The position numbers and the translations under genes were made by a program. From Candidatus Rokuibacteriota bacterium (lineage in GTDB: Bacteria; Methylomirabilota; Methylomirabilia; Rokubacteriales; CSP1-6), in NCBI GenBank assembly GCA_023249095.1, contig JAHFDK010000017.1, forward strand, positions 1 to 52,660: a DNA stretch of 52,660 bases, read 5' to 3'. Of the stretch, positions 48,514 through 52,660 are shown one piece after another. Under the pieces are notes generated by a model that saw nothing but the letters and a program-made list of their open reading frames with translations, had not been told where the DNA came from and made no database searches. Numbering within the stretch: position 1 is the first letter of the stretch; every line of letters begins with the position of its first letter.

Positions 48514-49259
48514 AGGGCCCGCTCGACGGGAAAGTCGCGATCGTCACCGGTGGCAGCCGGGGGATCGGCGCGGAGATCGGGGCGCGGCTGGCCGAGGACG
48601 GCGCGGCCGTGGTAGTCTCGGGGCGCGACGCCGACCGTCTGCAGCGCGCGGTGCGAGACCTGGAAGCGCGGGGCGGCGCGGCGCTCGGGGTCGCCGCCGA
48701 TGCCGCGAGCCGCGAGGATTGCGAGCGGCTCGTGAGCGCGGCCCGACAGCACTTTGGGCGCATCGATATCCTCGTCAACAATGCCGGTGTCACGCACGAC
48801 GAGTTGCTCATCCGCATGAAGGACGAAGATTGGGATCGGGTGATCGAGGTGAACCTCCGCGGCGCGTTCATGATGACGCGCGCGGTCAGCAAGGCGCTGG
48901 TCAGACAGAAGCACGGCGGACGCATCATCAACATCACGTCGACCGCCGGCGCCATGGGCAACGCCGGCCAGACGAACTACTCGGCGGCGAAGGCCGGGCT
49001 GATCGGGTTCACGAAAGCGTCGGCCCGGGAGTTGGCCCACTGGTCGATCCTCGTGAACGCGGTGGCGCCGGGGCTGATCGACACGGACATGACCGCGACA
49101 CTTCCCGCGGCGGCGCGCGAGGCCCTGCTCGCCCAGATAGCGCTCAAGCGCAGCGGGACCGCCCGCGAGGTGGCCGAGATGGTACGATTCCTCGCCGGAG
49201 ACGGGGCGACGTATATCACGGGCCAGGTCTTCCACGTCAACGGCGGACTTTACATGTAA
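48510..49259 (+). CDS. fabG: 3-oxoacyl-ACP reductase FabG
   Basis: This 249-residue SDR has [40 protein letters not shown] and the Ser-Tyr-Lys set in [20 protein letters not shown] (Tyr near 154). It ends with the usual [12 protein letters not shown]. It reduces 3-ketoacyl-ACP with NADPH. Position in the fab cluster supports FabG over other SDRs. Confidence 0.95.
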   Translation: MKGPLDGKVAIVTGGSRGIGAEIGARLAEDGAAVVVSGRDADRLQRAVRDLEARGGAALGVAADAASREDCERLVSAARQHFGRIDILVNNAGVTHDELLIRMKDEDWDRVIEVNLRGAFMMTRAVSKALVRQKHGGRIINITSTAGAMGNAGQTNYSAAKAGLIGFTKASARELAHWSILVNAVAPGLIDTDMTATLPAAAREALLAQIALKRSGTAREVAEMVRFLAGDGATYITGQVFHVNGGLYM

Positions 49260-49288
49260 CTCATCCTATCCGTGGAGGTGACGGGTTC

Positions 49289-49525
49289 ATGGCGAAGTCA
49301 GTGGATGAGAAGGTGAAGGAGATCATCGTGGAGCAGCTCGGGGTGGAGGAGGACGACGTCACCCCCACGGCGAAGTTCATCGAAGACCTGGGAGCCGACT
49401 CGCTCGACACGGTGGAGCTCGTCATGGCCCTCGAGGAACACTTCGACCTCCAGATTCCGGACGAGGACGCCGAAAAAATCGTGACGGTGGGCGACGCGAT
49501 CCAGTACATCAAGGACAACTCGTAG
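49289..49525 (+). CDS. acpP: Acyl carrier protein
   Basis: This 78-residue ACP has the phosphopantetheine site [17 protein letters not shown] (Ser38) and an acidic four-helix fold. GGAGGTGA, near-perfect complementarity to 16S rRNA, lies eight bases before the ATG. That is the strongest ribosome site in the window and fits the high abundance of ACP. Confidence 0.97.
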   Translation: MAKSVDEKVKEIIVEQLGVEEDDVTPTAKFIEDLGADSLDTVELVMALEEHFDLQIPDEDAEKIVTVGDAIQYIKDNS

Positions 49526-49528
49526 ACG

Positions 49529-50773
49529 GTGAGCATGCCACGGGTCGTGGTGACCGGGCTCGGCGCCGTCACGCCGGTGGGCAATACGGCGGACGAGTTC
49601 TGGTCCGCGCTGCTGCAAGGGCGCTCGGGCGTGGGGCCGATCACGAAGTTCGACGCCACCGATTACCCGACCCGCATCGCCGGCGAGGTGAAGAACTTCG
49701 ACCCGCTGGACTTCGTCGACAAGAAGGAAGCGCGCCGGCTCGATCCCTTCCTCCAGTACGCGATCGCGTCCGCGGCCATGGCCGTCCAGGACGCCGCGCT
49801 CGACACTGACAAAATCGACGGCTCCCGGTTCGGGGTCCTCATTGGCTCGGGGATCGGCGGGATCACGACGCTCCTCGAGACGCACCGGGTTCTTCTCGAG
49901 AAGGGCCCCGACCGTGTGTCACCCTTCTTCATCCCGATGATGATCGTCAACATGGCGTCCGGACTCGTATCGATGCGCTTCGGCGCCAAGGGCCCGAACT
50001 CCTCGGTGGTGACGGCCTGCGCCACCGGGAACCACGCCATCGGCGACTCCTTCAAGATCATCCAGCGCGGCGAGGCGGACGTGATGATCGCCGGGGGCTC
50101 GGAGGCCATCGTCGTCCCCCTGACGATCGCCGGCTTCTGTTCGATGAAGGCCATGTCCACTCGCAACGACGAACCGGCGAAGGCCATGCGCCCCTTCGAT
50201 GCAGACCGTGACGGTTTCGTGTGCGGCGAGGGCGCCGGCCTCGTCGTCCTGGAGTCGCTCGACCACGCGCTTCGACGCGACGGCCGGATCTATGCTGAGA
50301 TCGTCGGCTACGGGATGACCGGCGACGCCCACCACATGACGGCGCCGGACCCCGAGGGCGACGGGGCGGCCCGGGCGATGACGGCGGCGCTGCGTGACGG
50401 CGGGTTGGACGTCTCCGCGGTCGGGTACATCAACGCGCACGGCACGTCGACTCCGTACAACGACAGGTTCGAAACGCTCGCGATCAAGCGGGTCTTCGGC
50501 GACCACGCGCGGCGCCTGGCCATCTCGTCGACCAAGTCGATGACGGGTCACATGCTGGGCGCCGCCGGCGGCGTCGAGGCGATCGCGACAGCGCTGGCGC
50601 TCCACCACGGCGTCCTGCCGCCGACCATCAACTACGAGACGCCCGATCCCGACTGCGACCTCGACTACGTTCCGAACCAGGCGCGCAAGCACGACGTCGA
50701 GGTGGCCCTGTCGAACGCGTTCGGCTTCGGCGGCACGAACGCTACCCTGGCGTTTCGGACGTTCCTCAGATAG
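49529..50773 (+). CDS. fabF: 3-oxoacyl-ACP synthase II FabF
   Basis: This 414-residue condensing enzyme has [20 protein letters not shown], the nucleophile in [16 protein letters not shown] (Cys near 164), [19 protein letters not shown] and the second His in [18 protein letters not shown]. It elongates acyl-ACP. The GTG at 49529 and ATG at 49535 are equally possible; neither has a clear Shine-Dalgarno. The next gene begins directly after its TAG. Confidence 0.96.
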   Translation: MSMPRVVVTGLGAVTPVGNTADEFWSALLQGRSGVGPITKFDATDYPTRIAGEVKNFDPLDFVDKKEARRLDPFLQYAIASAAMAVQDAALDTDKIDGSRFGVLIGSGIGGITTLLETHRVLLEKGPDRVSPFFIPMMIVNMASGLVSMRFGAKGPNSSVVTACATGNHAIGDSFKIIQRGEADVMIAGGSEAIVVPLTIAGFCSMKAMSTRNDEPAKAMRPFDADRDGFVCGEGAGLVVLESLDHALRRDGRIYAEIVGYGMTGDAHHMTAPDPEGDGAARAMTAALRDGGLDVSAVGYINAHGTSTPYNDRFETLAIKRVFGDHARRLAISSTKSMTGHMLGAAGGVEAIATALALHHGVLPPTINYETPDPDCDLDYVPNQARKHDVEVALSNAFGFGGTNATLAFRTFLR

Positions 50774-51217
50774 GTGGACCCGCTCCGTGTCGCCGACCTC
50801 GAGCGGCGGCTCGGTTACCGGTTCCGCGATCCGAGGCTCCTCGAGCGCGCGCTCACTCACGCGTCGTATGCCCATGAGCACCCGGCGGTTACCGATCACG
50901 AGCGCCTGGCGTTCCTCGGTGACGCGGCGCTCGCGCTCGTCGTCGCCGAGCACGTCACGACAGCCGACCCGGAGGCCTCGGTCGGTGTCCTCACGCCGCG
51001 GCGCGCCGAGCTGGTGGCCGGCGCTCGGCTCGCGCGCTGGGCGATCGAGCTCGAGCTTCCAGCGCTCCTGCGCCTGGGCCGCGGCGAGGATCAGTCGGGA
51101 GGCCGCACGCGCGAGTCGATTCTGGCCACCGCGCTCGAAGCCGTGCTGGGTGCGATCTATCGCGAGGGCGGGCTCGACGCGGTGCGAGCCGTGATCGGCC
51201 GTTTGGCCGCGTGGTAG
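50774..51217 (+). CDS. RNase III-fold protein with degenerate active site and no dsRBD
   Basis: This 147-residue protein sits in the normal rnc position after acpP-fabF and aligns with the RNase III endonuclease domain: LERRLGYRFRDPRLLERALT, HERLAFLGDAALALVV and TRESILATALEAVLGAIY. In the signature the metal-binding Glu (ERLEFLGD) is Ala46. In the second motif the Asp (ILADTVEA) is Thr119. Asp50 and Glu122 remain. The protein stops after the nuclease domain, without the double-stranded-RNA-binding domain. It is therefore unlikely to cut RNA the usual way. An RNA-binding, dimer-partner or ribosome-associated role is possible but unproven. Confidence 0.85.
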   Translation: MDPLRVADLERRLGYRFRDPRLLERALTHASYAHEHPAVTDHERLAFLGDAALALVVAEHVTTADPEASVGVLTPRRAELVAGARLARWAIELELPALLRLGRGEDQSGGRTRESILATALEAVLGAIYREGGLDAVRAVIGRLAAW

Positions 51218-51226
51218 CCTGACACC

Positions 51227-52411
51227 ATGCGCTGGTGGCCCATGCGCGCACGCCGTCTACCGGCACCGCCGCCGTCGGAGGACTTGCTCGTCGCCGAGGA
51301 CCGGCTGCGCCGGAACGTCGAGGACGTGCTGGTCGTGCGCGACCGGCAGATCCGCGGCGGTGTCATCGTGTTCCGCGGCGTTCTGACGACCGAGCCCCGT
51401 CGGGCGCTCGACGTGCTGATCGAGCGCTTCCGGCCGCTCGGCTACACCCCGTTCCTGCGCCAAGAGGCGGACGCCGTCGCCGTCCAGGCGTGGCCGCTCG
51501 CCGAGACGGCGGTGTCCAGGCGGATCGGCGTGAACGTGCTGCTGTTCGTGGTGACGTGCCTGTCGACGCTCGTCGCGGGGCTCTCGTTCGCCGGATCCCC
51601 GACGTTCGACGCGTTGCGGTCGTCCCCGTCGGCAGCCCGATTCCTGGCCGGGGCGCCGTTCGCGGTCACGCTGATGGCGATTCTCGTCGTCCACGAGTTC
51701 GGCCACTACTTCACGGCCCGGTACTACCGCGCGGCGGTGAGCCTTCCGTATTTCATCCCCGCGCCCCTCGGATTCGGCACGCTCGGGGCGATCATCCTGA
51801 TGCGCTCACCGGCACGGGACCGGAACTCGCTGTTCGACATCGCGGCGGCGGGTCCACTGGCGGGACTGGCCGTGGCGTTCCCGGCGATCCTCCTGGGTCT
51901 CGCGTGGTCGAGCGTCGTGCCGGCGCCGCCCCAGGGCTACGCGGCGTTTGGCGACTCCCTGCTCACGTGGGCACTCGCGTATCTGCGCTTCGGACCGATC
52001 CCCGCGGGGCACATGCTCTTCACGCACCCGATGGCCGATGCCGCGTGGGCCGGGTTCCTCGTGACGGCGTTGAACCTCTTCCCGGTGGGCCAGCTCGACG
52101 GCGGTCGGATCGCCTACGCGCTCTTCGGCCGGCACCACCGCGCCATCGGCAAGGCGACCGTCACGACGCTGCTCGTCCTGGGTGCCGCGTCGTTCCTCTG
52201 GAGCCTGCGGGCGGCGGGTGGCGATGTGGCATCGGCGATGGCGTCGTCGGTGAACTGGTTCGTATGGGCGGGCCTGATCTTCTTCCTCGTGGGCTTTCAC
52301 CACACCCCGCCCCTCGACGACCTCTCGCCGATCTCGCGCGGCCGCCGGGTTGTCGGAGTCGTCTGCCTGGTCCTCCTCGTGTTGATGATCCCGCCCTTCG
52401 TCATTCATTAG
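51227..52411 (+). CDS. Site-2-protease-like M50 metalloprotease
   Basis: This 394-residue membrane protease has a soluble N-terminal domain of about 90 residues. The helix bearing the zinc site, VVHEFGHYFTARYYRAAVSL, follows (His near 156). The third ligand lies in LNLFPVGQLDGGRIAYALFG (LDG motif). At least six membrane segments are visible, ending LLVLMIPPFVIH. It resembles the "site-2 protease family" of chloroplast EGY type rather than RseP, as no PDZ domain is present. It starts nine bases after the RNase III-like gene. Substrates are unknown. Confidence 0.9.
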   Translation: MRWWPMRARRLPAPPPSEDLLVAEDRLRRNVEDVLVVRDRQIRGGVIVFRGVLTTEPRRALDVLIERFRPLGYTPFLRQEADAVAVQAWPLAETAVSRRIGVNVLLFVVTCLSTLVAGLSFAGSPTFDALRSSPSAARFLAGAPFAVTLMAILVVHEFGHYFTARYYRAAVSLPYFIPAPLGFGTLGAIILMRSPARDRNSLFDIAAAGPLAGLAVAFPAILLGLAWSSVVPAPPQGYAAFGDSLLTWALAYLRFGPIPAGHMLFTHPMADAAWAGFLVTALNLFPVGQLDGGRIAYALFGRHHRAIGKATVTTLLVLGAASFLWSLRAAGGDVASAMASSVNWFVWAGLIFFLVGFHHTPPLDDLSPISRGRRVVGVVCLVLLVLMIPPFVIH

Positions 52412-52559
52412 TCCCCGGGAGGAGCCGCCGCTCGCGCCGACACTCTTGCCGGTGACCCGTTGCGACCGCTTTGAGGATCGCTGGCGACCTGCATCAGCGG
52501 TGGGGTCTACGGTGGGGATGCGGAGCCGCTCTGGCGGTGGGGGGCAATCGGGGGGAGGG

Positions 52560-52660
52560 CGTGATGACCGCTTGTACACGAGGCCGCTGAAGTCCGCCGT
52601 CCCCTCGAACCTCCACCCGGTGCCCTCGGGCGTGACGACGATGCGGTTGACGCCGATCCG
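52560..52660 (-). CDS. C-terminal fragment of an unidentified protein (window edge)
   Basis: Reading the minus strand in from the window end gives RIGVNRIVVTPEGTGWRFEG and then TADFSGLV. This looks like a real beta-rich C-terminus, perhaps that of a serine recombinase. After that the frame turns into low-complexity Pro/Arg/Ser sequence without a nearby stop, so the end is unclear or frameshifted. The stretch 52412-52559 between it and the M50 gene shows nothing else I can name. Confidence 0.3.

Overview
This is a GC-rich chromosomal segment with very tight gene packing. Most neighbouring genes on the same strand overlap by 1 or 4 bases (ATGA, GTGA or TGATG junctions). The gene set combines acyl-CoA and CoA-transferase metabolism, an LLM flavin oxidoreductase, several peptide-type ABC transporters, complete System I cytochrome c maturation, a seven-iron ferredoxin and a DUF177-rpmF-plsX-fab cluster. 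That suits an uncultivated, respiring soil or subsurface bacterium of the Rokubacteria/Methylomirabilota kind. The assignment is an inference from gene content; there is no rRNA in the window. No tRNA, rRNA, CRISPR array or intact insertion sequence was seen.

Layout. At 1-2.3 kb (minus) a FadD-type acyl-CoA ligase, cut by the window edge, follows a secreted SUMF1/FGE-fold protein. At 2.3-10.4 kb (plus) lie a fused class II aldolase/SDR, an LLM oxidoreductase, a 26-codon remnant ORF, two GT4 glycosyltransferases, a zinc-ribbon methyltransferase, an FmdB-like protein and a CelD-like acetyltransferase. This looks like a small glycan or cell-surface neighbourhood. At 10.5-17.8 kb (plus) is a full peptide/nickel-type ABC operon: two ATPases, two tandem paralogous substrate-binding proteins and two permeases. 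At 17.9-21.3 kb (plus) are a ferredoxin with its own promoter and terminator, a small Fis-like HTH protein, and a thiolase-fold protein, DUF35 partner and CaiB-type CoA transferase. At 21.4-22.6 kb (minus) is a broken vanadium-haloperoxidase-like gene, followed by citramalate synthase (plus) and an IS21-like HTH miniprotein. At 25.0-30.7 kb (minus) are GNAT and alpha/beta hydrolase genes, then RraA, TPR protein, kelch lipoprotein and LigA. At 30.8-33.5 kb a DtxR-family regulator is divergent from a lone Fe3+-type permease. At 33.5-40.1 kb (minus) is a complete ccmABCDEFGHI cluster. At 40.1-43.8 kb (plus) is a second peptide ABC set without ATPases. At 43.8-44.7 kb (minus) is htpX. At 44.8-52.4 kb (plus) are DUF177, rpmF, plsX, fabH, fabD, fabG, acpP, fabF, a degenerate RNase III and a site-2-protease-like M50 gene.

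The most notable points are as follows. (1) The protein in the normal rnc slot has the RNase III fold but lacks two of four catalytic acids and the dsRNA-binding domain. (2) The DUF35-paired thiolase has Thr in place of the nucleophilic Cys, suggesting a thiolase-like lyase. (3) The CcmG thioredoxin has a CX3C instead of a CX2C active site. (4) ccmB, and probably the iron permease, start at CTG. (5) Several genes have a -10 box only 6-9 nt before the start codon, suggesting leaderless mRNAs. (6) A palindrome contains both stop codons of a convergent gene pair. No clearly new multi-gene defence or mobile system was recognised.
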